Assembly: GCF_017094485.1 (NCBI RefSeq)
Contig: NZ_CP064786.1
Coordinates: 620,001-684,000 of the forward strand
Source of the DNA: Natranaeroarchaeum sulfidigenes
GTDB lineage: Archaea > Halobacteriota > Halobacteria > Halobacteriales > Natronoarchaeaceae
Length of the DNA: 64,000 bases
Direction: 5' to 3'
The first letter of the stretch is position 1, and each line of letters begins with the position of its first letter. Positions 1 through 9,036 of this stretch are shown one piece after another. The position numbers and the translations under genes were made by a program. The notes under the pieces were generated by a model that was not told where the DNA came from, did no database searches, and was given only the letters and a program-made list of their open reading frames with translations.

Positions 1-528
1 CTCGATGCGAACATCTCCTACTGGCCGCAGTCGAAGGTACGACTCGAAAACGAGGGGTACGACGTCGATACACTCGATATAGCTACGGAACTCAACCATC
101 TCGGCGTCTGCCTCTTTACACGAGATGAGCTCGTTACTGATCGACCGGAGTTCGTCGGTCGGTTCGTTCGTGGCTGGTTGCGAGCACACCGCTCATTCGT
201 GACCGACCTCGAGGCAGTGATCGATGCTCATCGCGAACAGGTCGTTGAGTTCGACGAGGAACTCGAACGACAGACCCTCGGTTACATTTACGAATCACGA
301 GTTCCGACCAGAGAGATAGGAGAAGAGCGCGGAAAAGGTTGGATCCCTGCAGAAAAGATGGAAAACACCCGAGACGTTCTGACATCGATCGACTATATCG
401 AGGGTGAGATTCCCATCGAGGATACATACACAAACGAGTTCATCCAAGAGAACACCGAACTGTCGACCGATACTGCCGAGATCTACTACGAGGAACTCGA
501 ATCGACATACGACAGAGAGATCGAGTGA
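1..528 (+). CDS. ABC transporter substrate-binding protein, NMT1/SsuA-like (partial, C-terminal part)
   Basis: The reading frame is open from the left edge and ends with TGA, giving 175 codons of a C-terminus; the start is outside the window. The part seen resembles the second lobe of NMT1/THI5/SsuA-type binding proteins: a short strand region reading LGVCLFTRDELV, then helices beginning RPEFVGRFVRGW that pack behind the ligand cleft. It is followed after 4 nt by a SsuC-type permease and then a SsuB-type ATPase, which is the usual order for importers of nitrate, sulfonates, taurine or thiamine-pyrimidine precursors. The ligand cannot be read from this fragment. The assignment rests partly on context. 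Confidence 0.75.
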   Translation, partial: LDANISYWPQSKVRLENEGYDVDTLDIATELNHLGVCLFTRDELVTDRPEFVGRFVRGWLRAHRSFVTDLEAVIDAHREQVVEFDEELERQTLGYIYESRVPTREIGEERGKGWIPAEKMENTRDVLTSIDYIEGEIPIEDTYTNEFIQENTELSTDTAEIYYEELESTYDREIE

Positions 529-532
529 CACG

Positions 533-1333
533 ATGGCTACCGGAGACCGATACGTCGCCGACGTATCTTCGTTCCGTGTCCCGTCGGAAGTCGCTCTCCC
601 CGCAGCCGTCTTTATCAGTATCCTCGTGTTCTGGGAGTTGATCGTGGCTGCAATGGCAATTCCGGAATTTATTCTACCGCCCCCATCCGCAATTGCGGGC
701 GCATTCGTCGAGAACTACGGGACAATTGCCGAGCAACTCCTCATTACCCTGCAGGCATTCGGACTCGGCGCAACTCTGTCAATCGTCTCCGGGTATCTCA
801 TGGCGGTTGCGATGGCTCAGTCATCGGTGCTCGAAACGACGTTTTACCCGTACGTGATCATCGCTCGTTCGATCCCTGTCGTGGCGCTGCTACCCCTGTT
901 TATCGTTTGGTTTGGGTTCGGCTTTCCCACTATCGTCGTAATCAGTTATCTGATCAGCTTCTTCGCGATGGTCGTCAACGCGCTATCCGGATTCAAATCT
1001 ACGGACGACGAATTAATAGAGATGCTAGAAAGCTTCAGCGCGAACCGTCGTGAGGTGTTCGTTCACGTCTACCTGTACGCTTCCCTCCCAGCGGTGTTTG
1101 CCGGAATCAAGATCTGTGTCATCCTCTCGTTTACCGGCGTCATCGTCGGCGAGTTTCTTGCTGGCTCGCAGGGGATTGGCCACCTTATTCTGACGTACAA
1201 CAACCATATGGCGACTGCGGAGATGTTCGCCGGGATCGCTGCGGTATCGATCACACAACTGGTGCTGTTCGGGAGTGTAACTGCACTTGAGCGACACATC
1301 GTTGACTGGCAGTACGGTAACGGAGGTGCATAA
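533..1333 (+). CDS. ABC transporter permease, SsuC/TauC family
   Basis: A 266-residue integral membrane protein with about six hydrophobic segments. A degenerate EAA loop lies near residues 160-190 (LIEMLESFSANRREVF followed by LPAVFAGIK) and would contact the ATPase. The length fits binding-protein-dependent permeases of the nitrate/sulfonate/taurine group. The ATG lies 4 nt after the upstream binding-protein stop codon, and the stop lies 2 nt before the ATPase start, so the three genes form one operon. It forms the membrane channel; the substrate is unknown. Confidence 0.85.
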   Translation: MATGDRYVADVSSFRVPSEVALPAAVFISILVFWELIVAAMAIPEFILPPPSAIAGAFVENYGTIAEQLLITLQAFGLGATLSIVSGYLMAVAMAQSSVLETTFYPYVIIARSIPVVALLPLFIVWFGFGFPTIVVISYLISFFAMVVNALSGFKSTDDELIEMLESFSANRREVFVHVYLYASLPAVFAGIKICVILSFTGVIVGEFLAGSQGIGHLILTYNNHMATAEMFAGIAAVSITQLVLFGSVTALERHIVDWQYGNGGA

Positions 1334-1335
1334 CG

Positions 1336-2106
1336 ATGACACAGGCAATTACCGTCGAGAACCTCACCAAGTCCTATGGCTCCGGTGAGGATGCGCTTGC
1401 TGTGCTGGAAAACCTCTCGTTTGGAGTCGACGATGGTGAGTTCGTCGCTCTGCTTGGCCCCTCCGGCTGTGGAAAGACAACGATTCTCAAGCTACTCGCC
1501 GGGATCGGCAACGACTATCAGGGGTCGATCCGGGTACATGATGACCCGATTACCGGACCATCAGGCGATGTTGCGATGGTGTTCCAGCAGTACGCACTCC
1601 TGCCGTGGAAGACCGTTGTCGACAACGTGGCGCTTCCGCTCGTGCTGCAGGGCAAAGAGGGAACGGCCGCCCGTACCGCCGCTGTGGATTGGCTAACACG
1701 TGTCGGGCTTGATGGATTTGAGGCGAGCTACCCAGAAGAACTCTCCGGCGGAATGAAACAGCGGGTGGGTCTTGCCAGAGCACTTGCTGCGGATCCAGAT
1801 GTACTGTTAATGGACGAACCGTTCGGCGCATTGGATTATCAGACCAAAAGCGAACTGCAGACCAAACTTCTGGAACTGTGGGAGACCGAAGCGAAGACGA
1901 TCCTGTATATTACGCATGACCTCGAAGAGGCTCTGTACCTCGCTGACAGGGTTCTGTTGCTCTCCTGTCGGCCGACATCGATCACCAGAGAGATTGCTGT
2001 CCCGTTCGACCGCCCACGGCGGTCGCGCCGCGTCGAAATTGAGGGATCTGCGGAGTTTCAGGAGCTCAAACGGATTCTCCGGAGCGAACTGGGCCTATCG
2101 ACCTAA
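1336..2106 (+). CDS. ABC transporter ATP-binding protein, SsuB/TauB family
   Basis: A 256-residue ATPase with every nucleotide-binding motif: Walker A GPSGCGKTT (about residue 40), Q-loop FQQYALLPW, signature LSGGMKQRVGLARALA, Walker B VLLMDEPFGALD and the H-loop ITHDLEEAL. The order and spacing match the nitrate/sulfonate/taurine ATPases. It is the last gene of the importer operon and energises uptake through the permease just upstream. Its stop codon overlaps by 4 nt the stop of the convergent gene on the other strand, leaving no space for a separate terminator. Confidence 0.9.
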   Translation: MTQAITVENLTKSYGSGEDALAVLENLSFGVDDGEFVALLGPSGCGKTTILKLLAGIGNDYQGSIRVHDDPITGPSGDVAMVFQQYALLPWKTVVDNVALPLVLQGKEGTAARTAAVDWLTRVGLDGFEASYPEELSGGMKQRVGLARALAADPDVLLMDEPFGALDYQTKSELQTKLLELWETEAKTILYITHDLEEALYLADRVLLLSCRPTSITREIAVPFDRPRRSRRVEIEGSAEFQELKRILRSELGLST

Positions 2107-3110
2107 TCGTGTCCGGCTCTTTCTGTATCGATATCGACAAAGAGATCCCCAGGATCGTACGACTGCTCGACAAGTCCCTGTTCTGCAGCGTACCGACTGA
2201 ACGTCTCGAGCTCTCTGCGGGTTTTTTCAGTGAGGCCGTACTCCCAGAGATCCTCGCCGAACAGCTCTCGTTCATCTATCAGATACAGGTGTGCCCAGAC
2301 GATTGACATATGATACAGCGGGCGTTCGTTCCATTCGAGCGCGCGATCACGCGCATCACAGAACGCGTCGTAAACACTGCGGGCGACCCAAGGGTGAGTA
2401 TCGAGGAGCTCATCCCGAATGGCAATCACGTGCATCGGTGGATGAATGCCTGTGTCCTCGAAGTATGCACGCTCCTCTTTGCGTGGCTCATCGAAGACGA
2501 ATTCGATCTCTTCTGACTCCGCAGCGGCCCGAAGGAGGGTCTCAGACGGATCCATAGCCGCATCGAGTTCTCCATCGGCTAGCATTCGTTGCATGTCCTT
2601 TGGCTCCTCGATCGCATCCCCATCCTGCACACCGGGGACCGGTTGGATCTCGAACCGTTCCGGCAGTTCGACCGGAACGTCATCTTCTCGTCGACGGTAC
2701 CACTCGACGGAGTCGAGATCGAGACCGTACTGCTCGCCGAGGATTCCACGCGTCCACACGTTTGCTGCCGTCTGCCACGACTGGACTCCAATTCGAGCAC
2801 CGTTTAGATCGGATACGTCGTCGAAATCGGCGTCTGCGTGTGTATAGAAGAAGGCGTGCCGGAACTGCTTGCTCGGGAACACCGGAATTGCTGTGAACGG
2901 ATACTCCTCTGGGCTGTCGCGTGAGGAGAGGTATGACGCGAGTCCGACCTCGCAGATGTCTACATGCTGGTTACGAAAGAAGTCCCGATGACGTTTCGGC
3001 GGATACGTCACCGTCGTCATCAGATCGATCCCGTCCGGTTCGACTTCCCCGTTCAACAGCGCACGGTTTAGATCGCTGTTATCACAGCTAAGCGTAAGTT
3101 CGAGCGTCAT
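2103..3110 (-). CDS. periplasmic-binding-fold protein related to 4,5-dihydroxyphthalate decarboxylase
   Basis: A 335-residue protein with the pattern of the Pht5/4,5-dihydroxyphthalate-decarboxylase group, which shares the fold of ABC substrate-binding proteins: an N-terminal strand followed by DGIDL, then FRNQHVDICEVGLASYLS and FPVF-type segments. There is no signal peptide, so it is cytoplasmic or exported by another route. The start at 3110 (MTLELTLSCDNSD) is preferred over a longer frame beginning at 3194 because an AT-rich TATA-like element lies about 27 nt upstream. It converges on an ABC importer operon and could be an extra binding component or an enzyme; the substrate is unknown. Confidence 0.7.
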   Translation of the reverse strand: MTLELTLSCDNSDLNRALLNGEVEPDGIDLMTTVTYPPKRHRDFFRNQHVDICEVGLASYLSSRDSPEEYPFTAIPVFPSKQFRHAFFYTHADADFDDVSDLNGARIGVQSWQTAANVWTRGILGEQYGLDLDSVEWYRRREDDVPVELPERFEIQPVPGVQDGDAIEEPKDMQRMLADGELDAAMDPSETLLRAAAESEEIEFVFDEPRKEERAYFEDTGIHPPMHVIAIRDELLDTHPWVARSVYDAFCDARDRALEWNERPLYHMSIVWAHLYLIDERELFGEDLWEYGLTEKTRRELETFSRYAAEQGLVEQSYDPGDLFVDIDTERAGHD

Positions 3111-3130
3111 AGTAGCGATCAACGACGGAC

Positions 3131-3140
3131 CGCAATAAAA
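3131..3140 (-). promoter_or_regulatory. TATA box for the gene starting at 3110
   Basis: On the minus strand this reads TTTTATTGCG, centred about 27 nt before the ATG at 3110. This spacing is typical of leaderless haloarchaeal transcripts and supports the shorter start. Confidence 0.5.
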
Positions 3141-3297
3141 CGAGCAGCCGGTTTTCAACTGTCGAAAATAGGTAGAGCACGGTCTGTTTGTCACCGAAAT
3201 CTATTCACGAATGGGGTCAGTATACGGGGTATGAACGGCACCCTCCATCCCGAATTGCGATCGTGTAGTCCCGACCACGAGACGATACTCTCCAGAT

Positions 3298-3858
3298 ATG
3301 AGTACAGTTGATAGCCTCTGGTATCTCGCGGATCAGGCGACACAGCGCGCAGAACAGGCCGCTCATGACCTCGACAGCCGGTACGAGCCCACGCTTTGCT
3401 ACGAGCGCACTCGGACCGTCTCCCGACACCACTTCCGGACCCTCGTCGAGCGGATCCAGCAGTCAGGAACGCCGTACGGCACACAGACGATCGTGTACCG
3501 CCCGTCAGGCGAACTACTACTGGTGTACCACGAGGATGCCAACAGGTGGGTCCTCCCGGGTGGCTGTGGCCACCGTGGGGAGCGGTTTCGGGAGACAGCC
3601 CGCCGCGAACTTCGCGAGGAAGCCGGAATCGAGGCGTCGTACGACGGGCTCGCACTTCGAGCCGACGTGACGGTTCGCTGTGGCGCCACCGAGACGTGGG
3701 GCGTGCTGCCGATCTTTGCTGCCGAGGCCGAGACGACGGCCATCGATATCGAGGACCCCGACGAGGAGATCAGCGACGCGCGCTGGTTCGACGAACTGCC
3801 GGCGGATACACGGGACCGGGGAGAGATCCTCGCGTGGCGCGACCGGGTGCTCTCCTGA
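3298..3858 (+). CDS. NUDIX hydrolase
   Basis: A 186-residue protein with a perfect Nudix box (GX5EX7REUXEEXGU): GCGHRGE, RFRETAR, then REL and REEAGI, near residues 87-109. The N-terminal 60 residues form a helical extension seen in haloarchaeal NUDIX proteins. It should hydrolyse a nucleoside-diphosphate-linked substrate in the cytoplasm using a divalent metal; which nucleotide cannot be told. The gene stands alone between a divergent binding-protein gene and a convergent HTH regulator. Confidence 0.88.
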   Translation: MSTVDSLWYLADQATQRAEQAAHDLDSRYEPTLCYERTRTVSRHHFRTLVERIQQSGTPYGTQTIVYRPSGELLLVYHEDANRWVLPGGCGHRGERFRETARRELREEAGIEASYDGLALRADVTVRCGATETWGVLPIFAAEAETTAIDIEDPDEEISDARWFDELPADTRDRGEILAWRDRVLS

Positions 3859-3866
3859 CCGTCGGA

Positions 3867-4262
3867 TCAGCCACGATACTCCACCAGCGATCTGACGAGC
3901 TTGCGTTCGACTTCTCCGAGTCGTCGCGAGACCTCCGAAGGGCTGACGTCGAGCTCCTCTGCGAGCGTGTCGAGACTGACGGACTTTGGCCGGTCGTAGT
4001 AGCCACGTTCGACCGCAAGTCGGGCGGCGCGTAACTGGGTGTCGGTCACGGCATCCGCGGCCGGAGCTGTCGGACTGAATACCGGATTCGACTGGACGTC
4101 CTCCGCCCACCGCACGGTGTATCGGTCCGCTTCGCCGAGACAGTCCGTGAGATGCCCCAGCACGTCTCTGGCTCGTTCCCCATCCACGACGGACACGTAG
4201 AAGCTAACGTGTGCTGTCGGTGGCTCGACTGCGGTTCCAGCGGTGGAACGTTGGTGTGACAT
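3867..4262 (-). CDS. Bat-type HTH-10 transcriptional regulator (short)
   Basis: A 131-residue protein. The C-terminal 55 residues form the bacterio-opsin-activator (HTH-10) helix-turn-helix, with the signature ARLAVERGYYDRPKSVSLDTLAEELDVS followed by a SEVSRRLGEVERKL recognition region. The N-terminal part (VSFYVSVVDGERARDVL) resembles the small beta domain of this family. The start codon lies 2 nt beyond the stop of the TorD-like chaperone on the same strand, so it probably ends the molybdoenzyme operon. It may give feedback control of that operon; this is inferred from position only. Confidence 0.8.
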   Translation of the reverse strand: MSHQRSTAGTAVEPPTAHVSFYVSVVDGERARDVLGHLTDCLGEADRYTVRWAEDVQSNPVFSPTAPAADAVTDTQLRAARLAVERGYYDRPKSVSLDTLAEELDVSPSEVSRRLGEVERKLVRSLVEYRG

Positions 4263-4264
4263 CG

Positions 4265-4987
4265 TTATTCGACGTGGGTACTCGCTCTCTCGATCTGTTC
4301 GTCGACCTGCTCCGGCTCCGGAACGGGCAGCCGTTGCCGCCGTCTGGCGGTAGTGACCGTCTCACAGACCGCGACGACACAGTACTTGTGGAACGGGGCA
4401 TCCGCAGCAGCGTCGTCGACGAGACGGCGGAGCGCCGGTAACCAGTCGAGATGCTGATCGACAAACGTTCGGTATGCGGCGTCCTCTCCGGACTCCAGGA
4501 GTGCAGCCGCATACTCCAGCAGGAGTGCGAGATGATCCGCTTCGTAGGCGTCGGGGATCGACACACCTGCGGCGTCGTATCGGTCCCGCATATCGCTTGC
4601 CGGCGGTCCCGACAGCAACCCGTCGCTCGACCAGCCGGCTCGCCAGGGCCGGTAGACCGACTCGACCAGCGGTGCGTACGGTATGGCAAGCCCCTCGAAC
4701 AGGGCGATGTACTCGCTGTCGAACGCGGCGCGCGTCTCCGGCGCGTGCGTGGGGTCGCCGGGCTCGACGGGTAACGGAATACCGAGCTCATCGGCGTGTC
4801 GTGCCAGCTCGTCCGCAAAGCGTTCTTCCCGGACGTCACGGTGCAGTCGATCGTCGGGGTGTTTGAGCCCCTCCGCGAGCAGCGTGTATAACGAGACCCA
4901 CGTCCCGCGTCGGTCAGTCAGGTCGCCCGCGCTCACAGCGGGGTGTCGATACGAGTCGTGATCGTTGTTCGTGTATCGTTTGGACAT
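4265..4987 (-). CDS. dmsD: TorD/DmsD-family molybdoenzyme maturation chaperone
   Basis: A 240-residue, helix-rich soluble protein with TorD-family features: an early RGTWVSLYTLLAEGLKHPD helix, a central FDSEYIALFEGL segment and the later EADHLALLLEYAAALLESG. Such proteins bind the Tat signal of molybdopterin oxidoreductases and help insert the cofactor before export. The start at 4987 (MSKRYTNND) is chosen because upstream residues in the longer frame are not protein-like. It lies 37 nt after the NrfD-type membrane subunit, as in haloarchaeal dmsEABCD operons. The symbol is by position and family, not proven substrate. Confidence 0.82.
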   Translation of the reverse strand: MSKRYTNNDHDSYRHPAVSAGDLTDRRGTWVSLYTLLAEGLKHPDDRLHRDVREERFADELARHADELGIPLPVEPGDPTHAPETRAAFDSEYIALFEGLAIPYAPLVESVYRPWRAGWSSDGLLSGPPASDMRDRYDAAGVSIPDAYEADHLALLLEYAAALLESGEDAAYRTFVDQHLDWLPALRRLVDDAAADAPFHKYCVVAVCETVTTARRRQRLPVPEPEQVDEQIERASTHVE

Positions 4988-5024
4988 GTGTAGTGTGATA
5001 GTGGGGGTAGTCGAATGCCGATGC

Positions 5025-6128
5025 TCAGGTTGTAAGCGGCGCATTGTAGGCCGCAGCGATGACCAGATAGCGGAGCGCGACGCCCCCGAGTACGACAAAG
5101 CTGAACTTCATCGTGTAGGCACCGCGGACGAGCTGACCCAGTCGTTCGCTGGTGTGAACGTCGGCCCGCCGCTCGACGGCGATCAGGAGGACCGAAAGCG
5201 CCAGCGGAAGCGCGAGCCCGATCGTGACAACGCCGCCCCAGAAGAGGAGTCCGTACTCCGTTGTCAGCAACTCGAAGGCGGCTATTGCACCCGGACCACC
5301 GGAGGCGAGCGTCGCCAGCAGCAGGACCAGCACGACGACTTCGCCGAGAATAATGACATCGTCGGCGATGCTGAACGTCGTCACCTTCGTCCCGTGGATT
5401 CCCTCGAAAAGGGCCGTCACCCCAATCGTGGCTGCCAGCCCGATCGAGAGCGCGCTCGCGAGGAACAGGAACGGAAGCAAGGTCCCGTCCCAAAGCGGCG
5501 TGGTCGCCGAGACGTAGCCGAGTTTGAGCCCCGTGTACGCGACCATCCCGAGCGCGAGCGCCGAGCCGACGCCGGAAAGGGCAAGCCGTCCGGTTCGCCC
5601 TGGATTGGTCCAGGCAGCCAGCCGAGTGAGCCACGTATCTATCGGCACGCCACCGCGCGTCTCGATCCACGCGGTGATCCGCCGGGGGAACGCACTCGTG
5701 CCGGTGAGTCCACCGCGAACGCGCCCGGTCGCCGTCAGCCTGTGTGGGTCCCACAGCAACCAGAGTGCCTGCAGGACCGCAACGATCGAGAACAACACGA
5801 TGATCCAGGTCCCGATCACGAGCCACGAGCCGAAGTTAACGAACAGAACCGGGAACAACATCGCCCGGAGCGGCGCGCCGAGATGGAAGAACAGCAGGAA
5901 GAACATGCCCGCTGCGACGGCGCCGAGTGCCAGGATGACGCCCCACTGCGTAATCGCACGCATCGACTGTTCGGTGGCCTCATCGCCCGAGCGCCAGCCG
6001 AACAGATCGGCGGCAAAGCCGGTCAGATACGCACCGCCGGCGAGCCCGCTGAAGAACAGATACGCGGCGATGTACCAGCCGTACTCCTGCTGGGTCAGCC
6101 AGACGAGCCCGTCCGGACTATCCATCAT
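5025..6128 (-). CDS. NrfD/PsrC-type membrane anchor and quinol-interaction subunit
   Basis: A 367-residue polytopic membrane protein with eight or more hydrophobic segments. Near the N-terminus it has WYIAAYLFFSGLAGGAYLTG, the usual opening of the NrfD/PsrC/DmsC-like family, which anchors the extracytoplasmic molybdoenzyme and passes electrons from menaquinol. Its start overlaps the Fe-S subunit by 11 nt, so it is translationally coupled. It is longer than E. coli DmsC and closer to the PsrC type. Two adjacent ATG codons (6128 and 6125) are possible starts. Confidence 0.85.
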   Translation of the reverse strand: MMDSPDGLVWLTQQEYGWYIAAYLFFSGLAGGAYLTGFAADLFGWRSGDEATEQSMRAITQWGVILALGAVAAGMFFLLFFHLGAPLRAMLFPVLFVNFGSWLVIGTWIIVLFSIVAVLQALWLLWDPHRLTATGRVRGGLTGTSAFPRRITAWIETRGGVPIDTWLTRLAAWTNPGRTGRLALSGVGSALALGMVAYTGLKLGYVSATTPLWDGTLLPFLFLASALSIGLAATIGVTALFEGIHGTKVTTFSIADDVIILGEVVVLVLLLATLASGGPGAIAAFELLTTEYGLLFWGGVVTIGLALPLALSVLLIAVERRADVHTSERLGQLVRGAYTMKFSFVVLGGVALRYLVIAAAYNAPLTT

Positions 6129-6729
6129 CGCCGTTCACCTCCGCAGTACTTCCGGTCGCGGGTTCGAGGACGAGCGCCGGACCTCCCTCGTCCGCCTGGA
6201 ACTCCTCGGCCGCTTCTTCCGAAGCTCCGCGGATCAGCTCGTTGATCGGTCCCGCATCGAGCGCTCCCGTCACGCAGTTATCGACACAGGCGGGCGTCTC
6301 CCGCGCCGTGTCGGACTCCTCACGCGGTGGGGAACCGTGCCCGTCTCCGGCCCCGGAGCCGAGACAGCCGTGACACTTCTGGACCAGTTCGTTCTCGCCG
6401 AACTGGGCCGCGCCGTAGGGACAGGCGTACGAACAGTAGTTACAGCCGATACACCGGTCCTGATCGACGGTGACGATACCGTCTTCCTCCCGTTTTTCGA
6501 GGGCGAAGGTCGGACAGACGTCCCGACACTCGGGCTCGCCGCAGTGGTAACAGCTCATCGAGATCGAGACTTCCTCGTAGTCCGGGAACTCGCCCTCGCC
6601 GACGTGTTCGACCCGTCGCCACGTGACGCCCTCGTCAGGGTCGATATCGTTCCGAACCTGACAGGCCTGCGTACAGGCGTGACAGCCGATACACTTGTCG
6701 GGATCGAAATAAAAGCCCCACTGGCTCAT
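6118..6729 (-). CDS. 4Fe-4S ferredoxin-type electron-transfer subunit (DmsB/PsrB-like)
   Basis: A 203-residue protein with four ferredoxin-type cysteine clusters: CIGCHACTQACQ (near residue 14), CYHCGEPECRDVCP, CIGCNYCSYACPYGA, and a last set CHGC plus a later C in TPACVDNCVTGAL. This is the four-cluster wire of the DmsB/PsrB/NrfC family linking the membrane quinol site to the catalytic subunit. It has no signal peptide and is probably exported together with the Tat-dependent catalytic partner. Its ATG overlaps the stop of that subunit by 4 nt. Confidence 0.9.
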   Translation of the reverse strand: MSQWGFYFDPDKCIGCHACTQACQVRNDIDPDEGVTWRRVEHVGEGEFPDYEEVSISMSCYHCGEPECRDVCPTFALEKREEDGIVTVDQDRCIGCNYCSYACPYGAAQFGENELVQKCHGCLGSGAGDGHGSPPREESDTARETPACVDNCVTGALDAGPINELIRGASEEAAEEFQADEGGPALVLEPATGSTAEVNGDDG

Positions 6730-9008
6730 ACGCCGTCACCTCCGGCGGGCGCGACTTCGACCGGATGATTCCGATCGGTCTGTCCGGAGACCGGCTCGAC
6801 GTGTCGTTCGGTGTTCATCGTCATGATGTTCGCCCCGGCCTGATCGGGGGCGATCGAGTACTCGCCGAACCCGGCGACGGTAAACAGCCACCCCGGGCGG
6901 ACGCCCTCGTAGACGTGAGCAACCAGCTCGACCGCCCCGTCGGGGGATTCGACCCGCACTCGATCGCCGGTTTCGATGCCGCGAGGCTCCGCATCGACCG
7001 GATTGATGTGGAGCAAGTTTCCGTCGTACTCCTCGTATCGGAAGCCAAACCGGTCGTGATACTCCTCGACTGCCTCGTCGAGGGCCTGACAGTGGCCACG
7101 GGAGAGCTGCTCGACGAACCCGTCGGTCAGCAACAGCGGGTACTCCTCGTCGGTGGTCTCGCCGTACTGGTCGTCGTCCGGCGGGTGCCACTCCGGAGCC
7201 GTACTCGCACCGGTCTCCTCGGCGAGGGCGGCGTAGTCGTCGACGACGTCGAGATCGAACTGGAACTTCCCGGTCTCGGTGTCGAAGCCGTCCTCGCGCC
7301 ACTGCTCGTACCCGACGTCGGAGACGATCTCGTAGCTCTGTTCGGCGACTTCGTCGAACGACAGTCCGACACCCGAGAGCTGCTCGTCGTAGAACTCCGC
7401 GGCATCCTCCCACGGGAAGTACTCGCCCCAGCCCAGCTCTTCTGCCAGCGCACTGTAGATCTCGTAGTCGGTCCGGCAGTCGCCGATCGGTTCGATGACG
7501 GCGTTCGAGGCGGTGACCCAGCCCGACTCGCTGTACGAGCCGTCCCCACCCGCATCGAGGAAGGGCTGTTCGAGGGTCGACGCGGCGGGGAACACGACGT
7601 CGGCGCGACGGCTGACCCCGCTCCAGAACGCGTCGACAGTGATCACGAGATCCATCGCCTCCAGCGCCTCGGCCCACGCGTCACTGTTACCGCTTTTGAG
7701 CGGGGCCGACCAGTTGTTGACAAAGCCACGGATGTCGCCGCGTTCGACCGCCATGGGGACCGCGTTGTGCGAGAGGTCGCGGATGTGGCGCTGGTAGGGA
7801 TAGTCGTCGTAGTCCGGCGTGGGCCGATCCTCGTGGTTGGCCGGGACGTCGATACCTCGCTCCTCGAACGGGTCGGCGAGCGAGAAGCCGGACTGCCAGT
7901 GGCGGGTGCCGCCCTCCCGATCGATGTTGCCGACCAGCCCGTTGAGCGCGTGGACGTTCTGGCAGTTCTTGAAGCCGTTGCCCTGAAACGCGAGGCCGGT
8001 CCACGGGAACGCAACTGAACTGGGAGCAGCCTCGGCGAAGCCGACGGCGAGTTGCCTGATAATCTCGGCATCGACATCGGTGATCTCCGCGGCCCACTCG
8101 GGCGTCTTGTCGGCGACGGCGTCGCGGTATGCCCCGAAGCCGTGAGTCCACTCCTCGACGAACTCCTCGTCGTAGAGCTCTTCTTCGATAATGACGTGGC
8201 CCATTGCGAGCGCGAGTGCTCCGTCGGTCCGCGGTTCGATCGGGATCCACACGTCGGCGATTTCGGCCGTCTTCGTGTACCGTGGATCGATGCAGACGAG
8301 CGTTGCGTCGTTTTCCTCGATCGTCTCCATGATCGCTTTCGGCTCCCACTGACCGCGGAACGATTCTATCGGGTTCCGCCCCCACGCGATCATGAACTCC
8401 GAGTTCTTCCAGTCGGGCCACTCGCGGCCGTAGCCGGCCATCCACTCCCAGGAATCAGAAAAGGGGCCGTGACAGGTCGTTTTGCGGCCGACCTGCAGCG
8501 GCGCGCCGTACAGGTCCCGGAAGAGCAGGTCGTGGAAATCGCCACCGAGGGGATAGCCCTGGTAGCGAAGGAGTTTCTCCGGACCGTGCTCCTCACTGAA
8601 CGCTTCGAGTTGTGCTGCGGCGTACGTGATCGCCTCGTCCCAGTCGGCGGCGCGCAAGTCACCGTCCTCGCGGATATACGGGCGGGTGATCCGGTTGGGG
8701 TTGTACGTCTTATCGAGCTGGGCGAGCCCTTTCGAGCACAGCGTTCCCTCGGTCCCGGCCCCGGCGCTGGCCTTCGGGTGACCATCCACGCCGGTGAGAT
8801 CGACAGCCTCGCCGTCTTCGAGGACGACCTCCTGCCCGCAGCTCGCCCGACAGATCCAGCAGTTGTTGTGGACCGTCTGTCGGTTCGCTGCCGTGGCGGA
8901 CTCCTCGTCTCCACGGCCGACACAGCCAGCGACCGCGGCTGCGAGCGCTCCGGCAGAGCCCTTGAGGAACGTCCGCCGCCGTACTGAGTTCGATTCCCCC
9001 TCGCTCAT
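6726..9008 (-). CDS. molybdopterin oxidoreductase catalytic subunit, DMSO/polysulfide-reductase family
   Basis: A 760-residue protein. The N-terminus has a Tat signal (RRRTFLKGSAG) followed by a lipobox ending at C29, so it is probably exported folded and lipid-anchored outside. A 4Fe-4S site follows: C50, C53, C57 and C91. The expected molybdenum-ligand position reads KTTCHGPFS, with C179 as candidate ligand; cysteine is typical of polysulfide/thiosulfate-type enzymes, whereas DMSO reductases use serine. The C-terminal domain carries HINPVDAEPRGIETGDRVRV of the molydop-binding fold. The likely role is a terminal reductase in anaerobic respiration. The acceptor (polysulfide, thiosulfate, DMSO/TMAO or other) is not proven. 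Confidence 0.88.
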   Translation of the reverse strand: MSEGESNSVRRRTFLKGSAGALAAAVAGCVGRGDEESATAANRQTVHNNCWICRASCGQEVVLEDGEAVDLTGVDGHPKASAGAGTEGTLCSKGLAQLDKTYNPNRITRPYIREDGDLRAADWDEAITYAAAQLEAFSEEHGPEKLLRYQGYPLGGDFHDLLFRDLYGAPLQVGRKTTCHGPFSDSWEWMAGYGREWPDWKNSEFMIAWGRNPIESFRGQWEPKAIMETIEENDATLVCIDPRYTKTAEIADVWIPIEPRTDGALALAMGHVIIEEELYDEEFVEEWTHGFGAYRDAVADKTPEWAAEITDVDAEIIRQLAVGFAEAAPSSVAFPWTGLAFQGNGFKNCQNVHALNGLVGNIDREGGTRHWQSGFSLADPFEERGIDVPANHEDRPTPDYDDYPYQRHIRDLSHNAVPMAVERGDIRGFVNNWSAPLKSGNSDAWAEALEAMDLVITVDAFWSGVSRRADVVFPAASTLEQPFLDAGGDGSYSESGWVTASNAVIEPIGDCRTDYEIYSALAEELGWGEYFPWEDAAEFYDEQLSGVGLSFDEVAEQSYEIVSDVGYEQWREDGFDTETGKFQFDLDVVDDYAALAEETGASTAPEWHPPDDDQYGETTDEEYPLLLTDGFVEQLSRGHCQALDEAVEEYHDRFGFRYEEYDGNLLHINPVDAEPRGIETGDRVRVESPDGAVELVAHVYEGVRPGWLFTVAGFGEYSIAPDQAGANIMTMNTERHVEPVSGQTDRNHPVEVAPAGGDGV

Positions 9009-9036
9009 CTACTGCCACCTCGGTTCATGATTTCCC

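Noticed and set aside
4965-6245. Long open frame (426 codons) on the plus strand
   Set aside because: It is antisense to the NrfD-type and Fe-S subunit genes; composition is R/P/E-rich, without domains, as expected from GC-rich shadow frames.
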